From: a bacterium
GTDB taxonomy: Bacteria > Bacteroidota > Bacteroidia > B-17B0 > Aurantibacillaceae
DNA length: 64,000 nt
Direction: 5' to 3'
Assembly (NCBI GenBank): GCA_029945625.1
Contig: JAQSCW010000026.1
Coordinates: forward strand, 62,001 to 126,000
Under the pieces are notes generated by a model that was not told where the DNA came from, ran no database searches, and saw nothing but the letters and a program-made list of their open reading frames with translations. This document shows positions 25,310 through 34,812 of this stretch, piece by piece (positions within the stretch are counted from its first letter, which is position 1; each line of letters starts with the position of its first letter). The position numbers and the translations under genes are program-made.

Positions 25310-26290
25310 ATGTCCCCACTTTTCGAAAATATTGGTGCCAAGGCCCTGAACAGAGATACTCTTCTCCGAAAAAAACGACCGTTGACCCGTCTTGAGCAAG
25401 CCAAAGCATTCATTATACTTAAGCGCTTGGCCAAGCGTGAAACCATTAATGGCGCAATGATTCTACTGGGAGTAATTTCAGCTTCATTCGGCCTTAAAAG
25501 TTTTCTCCTGTCAAATGGTTTCATCGATGGAGGAATTACCGGCATTTCTTTATTAATATCAACTGTTACGGGCATTAAACTTCCCATTCTCATTGTATTG
25601 CTCAATATTCCCTTCATCATTGTAGGGTATTCCCAAATTGGAACGAGTTTTGTGATCAAAACTACACTTGGTATTTTGGCCCTGGCGGCTATTGTGGCGC
25701 TTGTTGATTTTCCGGTACTTACTGCGGACAAGTTGTTGGTGAGTGTATTTGGTGGTTTTTTTCTGGGGGCCGGCATCGGCTTAACCATGAGAGGCGGCGG
25801 CGTTATTGACGGCACCGAAGTGATGGCCATCTCTTTTAGTAAACGCACCGGATTAACCATAGGTGATATCATTTTGATTGTGAACATCATTATTTTCTCT
25901 TTTGCGGCATGGCTCCTTTCCTTCGAAACGGCTTTGTATTCAATTTTAACGTACCTTAGCGCTTCGAAAACTGTAGATTTTATAATCGAGGGAATTGAGG
26001 AGTATACCGGAGTTACTATCATTTCGGGAAAAAACGAAGAAATTCGATTGATGATTACGGAACGACTGGGTAGGGGCGTTACGGTATACAAGGGAAGCAG
26101 AGGTTTTGGGAAGACTGGTGTTAAAAAGGGAGATATCGATATTCTTTATTCTGTAATTACAAGGTTGGAAGTGGCTAAGTTAAATGCCGAAATTGAAAAG
26201 ATAGATCCGGCAGCCTTTGTGATTATGAATAGCATTAAAGATACCCGTGGAGGGATGATCAAAAAGAGAGTATTACATTTAAACGAGTAG
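25310..26290 (+). CDS. YitT-family (DUF161/DUF2179) membrane protein
   Basis: About 326 residues with six hydrophobic helices and a C-terminal cytoplasmic DUF2179 domain (EYTGVTIISGKNEEIRLMITERLGRGVTVYKG). The membrane part has the family's SNGFIDGGITGISLLIS and FLGAGIGLTMRGGGVIDGTEVMA repeats. Function is unknown for the family; transport is often suggested. The frame extends upstream to 25229, but ATG at 25310 fits the promoter-like box and removes residues without family likeness. It lies 8 bases before the MMPL gene. Confidence 0.88.
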   Translation: MSPLFENIGAKALNRDTLLRKKRPLTRLEQAKAFIILKRLAKRETINGAMILLGVISASFGLKSFLLSNGFIDGGITGISLLISTVTGIKLPILIVLLNIPFIIVGYSQIGTSFVIKTTLGILALAAIVALVDFPVLTADKLLVSVFGGFFLGAGIGLTMRGGGVIDGTEVMAISFSKRTGLTIGDIILIVNIIIFSFAAWLLSFETALYSILTYLSASKTVDFIIEGIEEYTGVTIISGKNEEIRLMITERLGRGVTVYKGSRGFGKTGVKKGDIDILYSVITRLEVAKLNAEIEKIDPAAFVIMNSIKDTRGGMIKKRVLHLNE

Positions 26291-26298
26291 GCAGAGGT

Positions 26299-28671
26299 AT
26301 GTGGAAATATTTTTCAACGATTTTATTACGTAACAAAATTGGGTTTGCGGCGGCTGTGCTGCTGCTCACTGCTTTTATGGGCTGGGAAGCCAGTAAAATG
26401 CAACTATCCTATGAGTTCGCTAAAATTCTGCCCGATGATGATAGCACGTTTATAGAATACCAGGAGTTTAAAAAACAATTTGGGGAAGACGGCAATGTGA
26501 TGGTGATGGGTTTTAAGGACAAAGATCTTTTTAAACTTGAGGAGTTCAGAGACTGGCATGAACTCGGAAAAAATGTCAAAAAAATTCAAGGTATAAAAGA
26601 ACTTATGTCGATTACCACCATTTTTAGAATGGTAAAAAACGACAGTTTAAATAAATTCGAATTCACCCCCCTCATTAAGAACCCCATCACTTCGCAGCAG
26701 GAAGTTGATAGTTTAAAGGCGGAAATACTGAATATGCCCTTTTATGAAGGCATCATCTACAACAAGGAAACAGGGGCCACGGTGATGGCTATCACGTTTA
26801 ATAAAAAGGACCTCGATTCAGAACGCCGCTTAGACATTGTGAAGGAGATCAAAGGCCTGGGTCAGGAGTTTTCTTCAAAGCACCATGTGGCTGTGCATTT
26901 TTCGGGCATGCCATATATTCGTTCTGAAATGATGACCAAAGTGAGAAATGAAATGACCTTGTTTCTCATTCTGGCGGTTTTGGTTACCGCCATTATCTTA
27001 TGGCTTTTCTTCCGATCCCTTACTACTGTCCTATTTTCGGTGTTGGTGGTGATAATTGGTGTTATATGGTCCATCGGAATCATGGAGTTGTTTGGGTACC
27101 GTATTACCGTTCTTTCAGGTTTGATTGCCCCGCTAATTATGGTAATTGGATTGCCTAATTGCATTTTTCTCATTAATAAATACCAGAGCGAATTCATGTT
27201 GCATGGCAACAAGATCAAGGCGCTGCAGCGAAGCATTGAAACAATTGGTATCACTCTTTTTCTGGCAAATATCACCACCGCGATTGGCTTTGGTGTTTTG
27301 TATTTTACGAAAAGTTCGATGCTTGTTGAGTTTGGTGTAGTGGCGGCAGTGAGTGTTTTGACTACCTATCTCATTACGCTCATCATGATTCCAATCATTC
27401 TGAATTATCTGCCTACTCCAAAAGCAAAACACACCAAGCATCAGGAAGGTAAACGGATTACCGGAGTACTTGAAACCATCGACCGGCTCGTGCAAAGAAG
27501 AAGAAGTTCGATTTATTTTGTTACTACGCTGGTAACGGTGATATCCTTGTGGGGCATGACCTTTATCGACATGAACGGATACGTGGTGGATGACCTTCCG
27601 GAAAAAGATCCCTTGTATTATGATCTTCATTTTTTTGAAGAGAATTTTAGAGGTGTGCTTCCCTTTGAAATTTCGGTTGACACTAAAAAACCAAACGGTT
27701 TGCTAGCCGACAATGCCAGAGCTTTATATAAAATCAAGCGACTTGAAAAAATGTTTGGCGATTACGATGTTTTTTCAAAACCCATCAGCATTGTGGAGGG
27801 AATCAAATTTGCCTATCAGGCCTATAGAGGTGGTGGCTCTAAATTTTATTCGATGCCGGGCGTCTCAGATTTAAAAATGTTATCAGATTATAACGGCACG
27901 TTAAAAGGTCAGAACAATAAACTTCAGAATTTTGTGGACACTGCCAAGCAGATTACCCGCATTAGTTACCAGAGTAGAGATATTGGTTCAAAAAAAATGA
28001 AGGCATTGATGAGTGAACTGAGGCCAAAAATTGATTCTATCTTCGATCCCAAAGAATACAATGTGCATGTAACAGGGCACAGTTTGGTGTTTCTGAAAAG
28101 CAACGATTATTTGTTAAGTAATTTATTGGAGAGCTTGCTCATCGAAATTATTTTGATAGCCATTGTGGGCATTGCCTTGTTTCGTTCGGTTCGCATCATT
28201 TTATTATCTAAGTTACCCTGCCTTATTCCGCTGGTAATCACAGCAGGGGTGATGGGGTTTTTAGACATTCGATTTAAACCTTCTACCATTCTCATCTTCA
28301 GCATTGCGTTTGGTATATCTTCAGATGGAACAATTTATTTTTTGACCAAATACCGGCAGGAATTAAAAAAACATAAAAAAACAGCGGCAGAGGCCATTTC
28401 CGCAGCTATTAAAGATACCGGTTTAAGTATGGTCTACACGTCAATCATTCTTTTCTGCGGCTTCGCCATATTTGCTGCTTCCAGTTTTGGTGGTACCGCC
28501 GCAATGGGTATTTTGGTATCACTTACACTCATTATGTCCATGTTCACCAACCTAATCCTTTTGCCCGCAATCCTCTTGTCTATCCATCGCAAATCCTTAA
28601 AGAAGATCATTATCGAGCCGCCATTGATTGACATTGAGGAAGCTACAGAGGAGCGCAGCACGGCTATTTAA
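26299..28671 (+). CDS. MMPL/RND-superfamily transporter (HAE3-like)
   Basis: A 790-residue transporter with two repeats, each one helix, a periplasmic domain and five helices (first bundle about 215-375, second about 610-765). Internal symmetry is seen in FRSLTTVLFSVLVVIIGVIW versus FRSVRIILLSKLPCLIPLVI. There are no partner adaptor or outer-membrane channel genes, as is usual for HAE3/MMPL proteins that move lipids or hydrophobic compounds. It is cotranscribed with the YitT gene and followed by a strong terminator. Substrate unknown. Confidence 0.9.
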   Translation: MWKYFSTILLRNKIGFAAAVLLLTAFMGWEASKMQLSYEFAKILPDDDSTFIEYQEFKKQFGEDGNVMVMGFKDKDLFKLEEFRDWHELGKNVKKIQGIKELMSITTIFRMVKNDSLNKFEFTPLIKNPITSQQEVDSLKAEILNMPFYEGIIYNKETGATVMAITFNKKDLDSERRLDIVKEIKGLGQEFSSKHHVAVHFSGMPYIRSEMMTKVRNEMTLFLILAVLVTAIILWLFFRSLTTVLFSVLVVIIGVIWSIGIMELFGYRITVLSGLIAPLIMVIGLPNCIFLINKYQSEFMLHGNKIKALQRSIETIGITLFLANITTAIGFGVLYFTKSSMLVEFGVVAAVSVLTTYLITLIMIPIILNYLPTPKAKHTKHQEGKRITGVLETIDRLVQRRRSSIYFVTTLVTVISLWGMTFIDMNGYVVDDLPEKDPLYYDLHFFEENFRGVLPFEISVDTKKPNGLLADNARALYKIKRLEKMFGDYDVFSKPISIVEGIKFAYQAYRGGGSKFYSMPGVSDLKMLSDYNGTLKGQNNKLQNFVDTAKQITRISYQSRDIGSKKMKALMSELRPKIDSIFDPKEYNVHVTGHSLVFLKSNDYLLSNLLESLLIEIILIAIVGIALFRSVRIILLSKLPCLIPLVITAGVMGFLDIRFKPSTILIFSIAFGISSDGTIYFLTKYRQELKKHKKTAAEAISAAIKDTGLSMVYTSIILFCGFAIFAASSFGGTAAMGILVSLTLIMSMFTNLILLPAILLSIHRKSLKKIIIEPPLIDIEEATEERSTAI

Positions 28672-28696
28672 TTTTCTTTTACAAAATTTCTTTTAG

Positions 28697-28738
28697 AAGG
28701 TTTACATGTTCGTGTAAACCTTTTGTTTTTTTATTTCT
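28697..28738 (+). terminator. Strong intrinsic terminator after the MMPL gene
   Basis: Perfect 10-bp stem, AAGGTTTACA (28697-28706) with TGTAAACCTT (28713-28722), a 6-base TGTTCG loop, and then TTGTTTTTTTATTT. It ends the YitT-MMPL transcript before the DinB gene. Confidence 0.85.
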
Positions 28739-28798
28739 TCAGGAATTTTGTAATTTTAATTCTGAAGAAGTAATCAATTGCATTTAAATTAATAGTTG

Positions 28799-29299
28799 AT
28801 GAGCATGGACGCAGCCTTAAAAGAATCATTGTGGAAACAATTCGGTGCAGCCATCGACATGCTTGAACAGGCAATTTCTGAATGTCCCGCTGAACTTTGG
28901 GACACGCAAGAAAAATTCTGGTATAAAGCCTATCATACCTTGTTTTTTTTGGATTATTACCTCAGCTCTGACCCAAAATCGTTTTCACCCCCCGCGCCCT
29001 TCTCACTTTCTGAATTTGATAATTCGGGGACCTTGCCCGAACGCGTGTACTCAAAGGTTGAATTAGTAACCTATGTAAAACAGTGTTACGAGAAATGTCG
29101 TCAACGTATTGAGCGTATCACCGCACAGAATTCACATGAACGCTGGGTAAATGAGTATCGTAACTACAGTACCTTTGAAATCCTAATCTATAACATGCGC
29201 CATGTGCAACACCATACCGGGCAATTGTATTTATTATTACGACAAGGTGCAGGCAAGGCTCCCCGATGGGTGTCGCAAACTCCTTCAACTGTTTCGTAG
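28799..29299 (+). CDS. DinB-family protein
   Basis: About 166 residues, four-helix bundle type. The histidine triad typical of DinB metal sites can be read as His in KAYHTLFFLDYYLS and the pair in MRHVQHHTGQLYLLLR. DinB/YfiT-like proteins include thiol-dependent transferases such as bacillithiol S-transferases; the substrate here is unknown. ATG at 28799 is used; MSMDAAL also allows 28805. A second DinB-type gene lies at 43956-44447. Cytoplasmic. Confidence 0.85.
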   Translation: MSMDAALKESLWKQFGAAIDMLEQAISECPAELWDTQEKFWYKAYHTLFFLDYYLSSDPKSFSPPAPFSLSEFDNSGTLPERVYSKVELVTYVKQCYEKCRQRIERITAQNSHERWVNEYRNYSTFEILIYNMRHVQHHTGQLYLLLRQGAGKAPRWVSQTPSTVS

Positions 29300-29395
29300 T
29301 GCATGTGTTTTGATCCGGGTTAAAAAAAACACCAAATAGGGATTAACGTGGACCAATGGCGCGTTATTTTTAAAATAATAAAAAAAAATGAAACC

Positions 29396-29887
29396 ATGAC
29401 AAAACAAAAAATGACTATTTGCTTATGGTTTGACGATCAGGCAGAGCAGGCGGCCAACTATTATGCGGGCATCTTTAAGGATTCATCCATTGGCGCAATT
29501 AGCAGGTATGGGAAAGAAGGAGCTGAAATACACCGCAAACCTGCCGGAAGTGCCATGGTAGTGAGTTTTTCACTCAATGGCATGAATTTTATGGCCTTAA
29601 ATGGAGGGCCCATTTTTAAATTTAATGAAGCAGTTTCCATTGTGGTCTCGTGCGAAACTCAGGAAGAAATTGACCATTATTGGGAAGCACTCACGCTGGA
29701 TGGCGAAGAAAGTAATTGTGGCTGGCTGAAAGACAAATACGGGGTGTCGTGGCAAATAGTGCCCGCTGCATTATCAAAATTAATGAGCGCACCCGACGCG
29801 GCAGCTTCGCAGAGAGTAGTAAAAGCTTTCATGCAAATGAAAAAATTTGAGATCGAAAAATTGATTCAAGCACAACAAGGGATATGA
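29396..29887 (+). CDS. VOC-family protein, PhnB-like
   Basis: A 163-residue vicinal-oxygen-chelate protein of the PhnB/3-demethylubiquinone-methyltransferase-like type. Two beta-alpha-beta units are seen: MTICLWFDDQAEQAANYYAGIF, VVSFSLNGMNFMALNGG, then IDHYWEALT and CGWLKDKYGVSWQIVP. Most homologues have no proven activity. The frame extends upstream to a GTG at 29348, but ATG at 29396 fits the family start. It overlaps the next gene by four bases (ATGA). Confidence 0.88.
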   Translation: MTKQKMTICLWFDDQAEQAANYYAGIFKDSSIGAISRYGKEGAEIHRKPAGSAMVVSFSLNGMNFMALNGGPIFKFNEAVSIVVSCETQEEIDHYWEALTLDGEESNCGWLKDKYGVSWQIVPAALSKLMSAPDAAASQRVVKAFMQMKKFEIEKLIQAQQGI

Positions 29888-30681
29888 AATCGGAAGTAAA
29901 GAATGTGGAGGCCTATTTGGCTGCCCGGGAAAAAGACGTGAGGGTAATTCTCGAAAAGGTAAGAAAGACCATTAAAGCGGCGGCTCCCAATGCCGAAGAA
30001 GTAATTAGTTATGGGATGCCCGCTTACAAAGAACATGGAATTCTGGTGTATTTCGCTGCTAACAAAAACCATACAGGACTTTATCCAACGGCAGCCGGCA
30101 TCAAAGAATTTGAAAGTGAACTCGAACCGTATAAATTTTCAAAAGGAGCCATCCAATTTCCATACAATGCTCACTTGCCTCTGAAGCTCATCTCCCGAAT
30201 AGTGAAATTCAAATTGCGAGAGAATGTGAATAAATTAAACCTGACAAAAAAGAAACGCGGAGTGTTGCAGAAAAGCGATGAACAGACTGATCCAAAATCG
30301 GTGCTGGCGCATATTCACGCACTGGACCCCGCAACGGGCCAAATGGTGAACGCCATACGAAAAATAATTTTAGGTGCTGATCCAACAATAGGAGAAAGGA
30401 TCAAATGGAACAATCCAAGTTTCTTCTATACCGGAGAAATGAAGCCATTTAATCCTAAAGAATATAAACGAGAGATGGCCGTTTTTAATTTATATAAAGG
30501 CAGGATCATGTTGGTTTTTCCAAGCGGCGCCAAGGTGAAAGATACCAGCGGTATATTAGAGGGTGCTTATAAGGACGGGCGAAGAATCGTGATTTTTGAG
30601 GACATGGCAGATGTGAAGGCAAAAGCAGAATCCCTGAAGTCTGTCATAATAAAATGGATTAAATTAGTACACACCAACTAG
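29884..30681 (+). CDS. Duplicated DUF1801 domain protein
   Basis: A 265-residue protein with two DUF1801 (YdhG/frataxin-fold) domains. The first, about 1-115, has ISYGMPAYKEHGILVYFAANKNHTGLYP; the second, about 135-263, has IKWNNPSFFYTGEMKPF and GRIMLVFPSGAKV. Single-domain relatives are sometimes proposed as iron chaperones, but this is not well established. Translationally coupled to the VOC gene. Fusion of two such domains is less common than the single form. Confidence 0.82.
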   Translation: MKSEVKNVEAYLAAREKDVRVILEKVRKTIKAAAPNAEEVISYGMPAYKEHGILVYFAANKNHTGLYPTAAGIKEFESELEPYKFSKGAIQFPYNAHLPLKLISRIVKFKLRENVNKLNLTKKKRGVLQKSDEQTDPKSVLAHIHALDPATGQMVNAIRKIILGADPTIGERIKWNNPSFFYTGEMKPFNPKEYKREMAVFNLYKGRIMLVFPSGAKVKDTSGILEGAYKDGRRIVIFEDMADVKAKAESLKSVIIKWIKLVHTN

Positions 30682-30759
30682 AAACCATTTGAAAAAGACA
30701 AAAATCATTTTAGGAGACACTTACCAGCGATTAAAATAAAAATAGATCAATTACTGAAT

Positions 30760-32706
30760 TCAACGCAGGACTAATTTTACGCTTCTGGTTTGGTCACCAA
30801 CAGTTAGAACAAATTGGTATATTCCCGCGCTAAGGGCCGGCTTCATGGGAATATCAAAAATCGTTTTATCATTGAAAATTATATCCGGAAATTCTCTCAC
30901 AGTTGATCCGGCAGCATCAATAATTAAGAGATGTGCCTTTTGATTGATCCCTTCTGAAACAATCTCAACCTGAATGTTACCATCACTTGGATTTGGATAC
31001 ACCAACAATCGAACTCCTTCATCATGAGAATTATCGACAGAAACGATCGGGCTGAAATCAAAAGTTTGGTCAAGATCTAATGCTTTCAGCTGGTAATAAC
31101 TGATGCCATTATTCGGATAATTATCTTTTGCAGAGTAATAAAGTACTTGTTGACTGTTGTTAGCAGCTTTTACCGTTGCAATTTCTTTCCAGCTCACTCC
31201 ATCAGAACTTCTTTGCACAATAAATTTATCAGTATTTTTTTCGGTAGCTGTGATCCATCGCAAACATACTGCCGATTCACAAACGCTAGCCTTAAAACTA
31301 ATCAGCTCGAGTGGCAAAGGACTGGTAGCATAGTCTAAAGACCCGACTGTGTAATACCCATCACCGGCCGTGTTATAGATGACACCATTAAAAGTAATTC
31401 TATCTCCCGCAAAGCTAGTGGCGCTCATCACTTCTGTCCAAGCTCCGGCCAAACCCGCGCGGTACAATAATTTATAATTTGAGGTTGGGCCGGCAGCAGC
31501 GCCTCCTGTTCCACTGTCGCTGAAATCAAACGTGAGATTTACACTTTCGTTCGTTCCTCCAACATGTGTCCAGTCAAAATACCAGATTCTTCCCCACCTT
31601 GCATTTGCGGGACCCACACTCATGCCTCCCACATCGGTGGTATTAAGAATGTTCGCACCTGTCTGATGTCCGAAGAGGAGATATTCTCCGTTCTCCATTG
31701 CCGTGGCTTGAGTAACATCCAAGCCACCACTAATTGATGAGGCAGCACTGGCATTATTACCGGATGCTTCTTGTCCTACACCTGCCACTTCAAAATCATA
31801 ATTGCCGTTTACAGGGGTGTCACCGGCATACTTGTCATTACTTACCAAACCAAGTCCGTATTTTGAGGCCAGGTAGTTATTAAGAATGTTCATTTGCGCA
31901 TCATTCACATTGTAATTATAAATTATTACTTCTGTAAGAAAACCCTTTAACCCATTGTTCGCTCCCGAATAGTGCCGACCTATTTGCGGTGTTTGTGGAG
32001 AATAGTTGGCATCAGCGTTAGTTACCGTTGCTTCCAAATTTCCATCTACAAAAAGATTATAGGTTTTTGTTGCTCCGGGCGCTTCCCTATAAGATGCAAT
32101 ACGAAACAGACCGTTGGAAACATTCACTGCACTCACAGGTCCGCCAATCCCGCCACCTGCTCCGTCTCTTTTTTGAAAACCGTACTTATTCGTGTTCGTA
32201 ATTTTCAAACTTGCCAATTCATTTCCTTCGGTGGAAGGCGGACCTCTGTCTATGATATAGCTCCCCGCACCGTCACCCATCGCGCCAGCAGTAAAGGCAG
32301 TATCTTTAAACACAACCAAATAAGAATAGCCGGTGTTGTTAGGAATCGAAGGAACCCCGCTTGCGGTTATATAATAATTACCTAGAAAACGCAGGGCAGG
32401 GAAGCCGTTTATAACATTGGTGATGTATCTCGGGCGGTTGGCTGCTGTGGCCTGCACAGCATTATTGCCAACTCCCGAAACATCATTCCACTGTTGCACC
32501 ATATCGCCACTTGCGGCAAGCGTAGTGCCTGCATTGTTATAAACACTTGCATCGGCTTTAAGCCAAAATCTGTTTTGAGTAGCAGAGGCAGCGTTTGTGC
32601 CAACCCCTGCGGGGCCGGTTTGAGCCAAAAGTGGAACCGTTCCGAAACCGGCTAAAATAACCAAGAAAGCGGATCGTATTTTAGGAATTGAAGGAGTTGC
32701 TTTCAT
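30760..32706 (-). CDS. T9SS-secreted LamG-like adhesin
   Basis: A 648-residue secreted protein. After the signal peptide (SAFLVILAGFGTVPLLAQ) comes a LamG/concanavalin-like domain (about 40-285: RFWLKADASV, TYNLFVDGNLEATV, LTEVIIYNYNVNDAQMNILN), a beta-sandwich (about 290-455), a fibronectin-like segment (LPLELISFKASVCESAVCLRW, 455-555) and a C-terminal T9SS type A signal (LLVYPNPSDGNIQVEI ... AGIYQFVLTVGDQTRSVKLVLR). It is exported through T9SS and is likely attached to or released from the surface; adhesion is inferred. Single transcription unit. Confidence 0.88.
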   Translation of the reverse strand: MKATPSIPKIRSAFLVILAGFGTVPLLAQTGPAGVGTNAASATQNRFWLKADASVYNNAGTTLAASGDMVQQWNDVSGVGNNAVQATAANRPRYITNVINGFPALRFLGNYYITASGVPSIPNNTGYSYLVVFKDTAFTAGAMGDGAGSYIIDRGPPSTEGNELASLKITNTNKYGFQKRDGAGGGIGGPVSAVNVSNGLFRIASYREAPGATKTYNLFVDGNLEATVTNADANYSPQTPQIGRHYSGANNGLKGFLTEVIIYNYNVNDAQMNILNNYLASKYGLGLVSNDKYAGDTPVNGNYDFEVAGVGQEASGNNASAASSISGGLDVTQATAMENGEYLLFGHQTGANILNTTDVGGMSVGPANARWGRIWYFDWTHVGGTNESVNLTFDFSDSGTGGAAAGPTSNYKLLYRAGLAGAWTEVMSATSFAGDRITFNGVIYNTAGDGYYTVGSLDYATSPLPLELISFKASVCESAVCLRWITATEKNTDKFIVQRSSDGVSWKEIATVKAANNSQQVLYYSAKDNYPNNGISYYQLKALDLDQTFDFSPIVSVDNSHDEGVRLLVYPNPSDGNIQVEIVSEGINQKAHLLIIDAAGSTVREFPDIIFNDKTIFDIPMKPALSAGIYQFVLTVGDQTRSVKLVLR

Positions 32707-32741
32707 GAGTTTACATCATTAATCTAAATTAACGATTCTAA

Positions 32742-32749
32742 CAAAATTA
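32742..32749 (-). promoter_or_regulatory. Candidate -7 box for the LamG-like adhesin gene
   Basis: Read on the minus strand, TAATTTTG matches TAnnTTTG and lies 36 bases before the adhesin start at 32706. The 235-base divergent gap holds no other clear element; a -33 TTG at standard spacing is not evident. Confidence 0.3.
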
Positions 32750-32941
32750 GTCAAATTTTCCGGAGGGTGAATGTGATGGAGATTAAATTGATATAAAAAA
32801 TGCGAATTTCAACTGAAAGCAAAGTCCGAATCGGCATGGTCTTGTTGTATACTTTCAATAATTAAATAAGGAAACACGTAGGAGAGGGAGCGGAAATTTT
32901 TAGAATTTGTTTAAATTAGCGAATACGTAAAACTAGTAGAT

Positions 32942-33313
32942 ATGAAAAAAACAAATTTGCTGTATTGGATTTTCACGGCTCTTTTTTCCGCCGCCATGTT
33001 GTTTTCTGCGATCCCCGATATAATGATGGTTCCCGAAGCCATCACGTTTATGAATCACCTGGGCTATCCTAGCTATTTTATACTTTTTATTGGGGTGGCC
33101 AAAACTCTAGGGGTAGTTGCCATTCTAATTCCGGGTTTTCCACGAATCAGGGAATGGGCCTACGCCGGTTTGTTTTACGACTTAATAGGGGCCACCTATT
33201 CGGTGATTGCAGTAGAAGGATTACAGCCTCAAACAAGTTTCATTTTGGTGTTTTTTGGACTGGGCCTCGGTTCCTATCTATACAATCGCAAGGTGAATGC
33301 AGAATCCCACTAA
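32942..33313 (+). CDS. DoxX-like membrane protein
   Basis: A 123-residue four-helix membrane protein of the DoxX-like family, with LYWIFTALFSAAMLFSAIPDIM, FMNHLGYPSYFILFIGVAKTLGVVAIL and YDLIGATYSVIAVEG segments typical of Bacteroidota members. Function is unknown; distant DoxX proteins are quinol-oxidase subunits, but these short homologues lack proof of that role. It is followed after 90 bases by the GT87 gene. Confidence 0.85.
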   Translation: MKKTNLLYWIFTALFSAAMLFSAIPDIMMVPEAITFMNHLGYPSYFILFIGVAKTLGVVAILIPGFPRIREWAYAGLFYDLIGATYSVIAVEGLQPQTSFILVFFGLGLGSYLYNRKVNAESH

Positions 33314-33403
33314 ACACAGATAACACTGATTGATCTTACAAACCATAACATGAGATGCACTCCTAATTAACTTACAGTGGAGCAAAAACAAGGGGGATTC
33401 CTT

Positions 33404-34687
33404 ATGAAGAAAATAGGTGCAAACAAGATTGTTTATCTCTTGTTGTCACTACTCATCCTTGTTTTTATTTTAGTTGAAGCTAGGGGTGAGGGTGATTTTT
33501 TGATCTTTCAGTCGGCGGCGAGCGATTTGCTGAAGAGCGAAAATATTTACAGAAAAGAATACAGTACTTGGTACCATTATTATTACGACGTTGTATTTGC
33601 CCTTTTACTTTATCCTCTCTCCTTCCTTCCGCTTTATTATGTAAAAGTGCTGTGGTTGATGCTCAATGTGTTTTTTGCCTATCGGATCTGGCAGATTATT
33701 TTGAGTTGGCTTCCATTATCGCTGATCACTGAAAAGGGGAAAAAGCAATTCGTTAGCCTTTCGGTCGTTTTTGTATTTGCCTTTCTTTGGGATAATTTTC
33801 ATTTAAGTCAGGTTACCATCTTCTTGTTATACCTTACTTTTGAGGGACTGCACCTCATCAACACGCAAAGAACGCTGAGGGGGAGCATCTTGATTGCGTT
33901 TGGAATAACAATGAAGGTCTTGCCCATTTTTATTATTCCTTATTTAATCTACCGGCGGGAGTGGAAATCTACTTTTTTTGTAATTCTGTTTAGTGGGTTG
34001 TTACTTTTAATTCCGGGTTTTATAATCGGATTTGAATTCAACAGTTTTCTCTTACAAGAGAGATGGAAACTCTTAAATCCTACCAACGTAGTTCATATTC
34101 TTGATACCAACGAACGCAGTTTTCACTCCCTAACCACCTACTTTGCAACTCTTTTGGTAAAAGATTGTCAGGATGTATATGCCTTACCCCTTCGCCGAAA
34201 TATTGCAGACATATCGCTCGTTAGCTTGAACCTGGTAATTACCATGAGCAGACTGGCGCTTATTTTGTTTGCTATTTATTTTCTGGGCAGTAAGCCCTTC
34301 AAAAGTGTCACAAGCCACCTCCAACGACTTTACGAATTGTCCTATATCTGTTTGATAACTCCGCTGATTTTCCCCCATCAGCAGTTATACGCTTTCTTTT
34401 ATATTTTGCCGGCCTCTGCTTATTTATTATTTTTTCTTGTTGCGACACGAGCCCATCATATCATGAAAATGGGATTGACTGTTTCTATGATTATCATCTA
34501 CTTCTTAACCAATGCGCATGTTATTTTGGGGCAATTCAATCACTATTACAATCATTTTAAGATTCTCACCTACGGAGTGTTTGTCCTTATTGTAGTATTG
34601 GCACTTTATAAACCCAAAAAACTTTTCGACTTGGTAATTAGGAAGAAAGAAAATATGTCTACGGCCACTGAATCGGCTGAAACTTAA
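33404..34687 (+). CDS. GT87-family (DUF2029) membrane glycosyltransferase
   Basis: About 427 residues with ten or more helices. The N-terminal loop GDFLIFQSAASDLLKSENIYR holds the family's acidic motif, followed by VVFALLLYPLSFLPLYYVKVLW. GT87 enzymes use polyprenyl-phosphate sugars (in mycobacteria mannose) to extend lipid-linked glycans outside the membrane. The acceptor here is unknown. GTG at 33377 is in frame, but ATG at 33404 with AGGGGG ten bases ahead and direct entry to the helix is preferred. Confidence 0.82.
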   Translation: MKKIGANKIVYLLLSLLILVFILVEARGEGDFLIFQSAASDLLKSENIYRKEYSTWYHYYYDVVFALLLYPLSFLPLYYVKVLWLMLNVFFAYRIWQIILSWLPLSLITEKGKKQFVSLSVVFVFAFLWDNFHLSQVTIFLLYLTFEGLHLINTQRTLRGSILIAFGITMKVLPIFIIPYLIYRREWKSTFFVILFSGLLLLIPGFIIGFEFNSFLLQERWKLLNPTNVVHILDTNERSFHSLTTYFATLLVKDCQDVYALPLRRNIADISLVSLNLVITMSRLALILFAIYFLGSKPFKSVTSHLQRLYELSYICLITPLIFPHQQLYAFFYILPASAYLLFFLVATRAHHIMKMGLTVSMIIIYFLTNAHVILGQFNHYYNHFKILTYGVFVLIVVLALYKPKKLFDLVIRKKENMSTATESAET

Positions 34688-34812
34688 ACCTGAATACAGT
34701 TCAACTGATTTGCAAAGATTAGGTTAACTCTGTTAAATTTTGTTTTTTACGTGTGCGGATGGTCCTAGTTTTTTTACCTTGAACTTTAATTTTAGTCACA
34801 GAACCTGTAAGT

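Noticed and set aside
34688-34812. Manganese (yybP-ykoY) riboswitch ahead of the Nramp-family gene
   Set aside because: The 125-base leader is AT-rich and has none of the conserved loop sequences.
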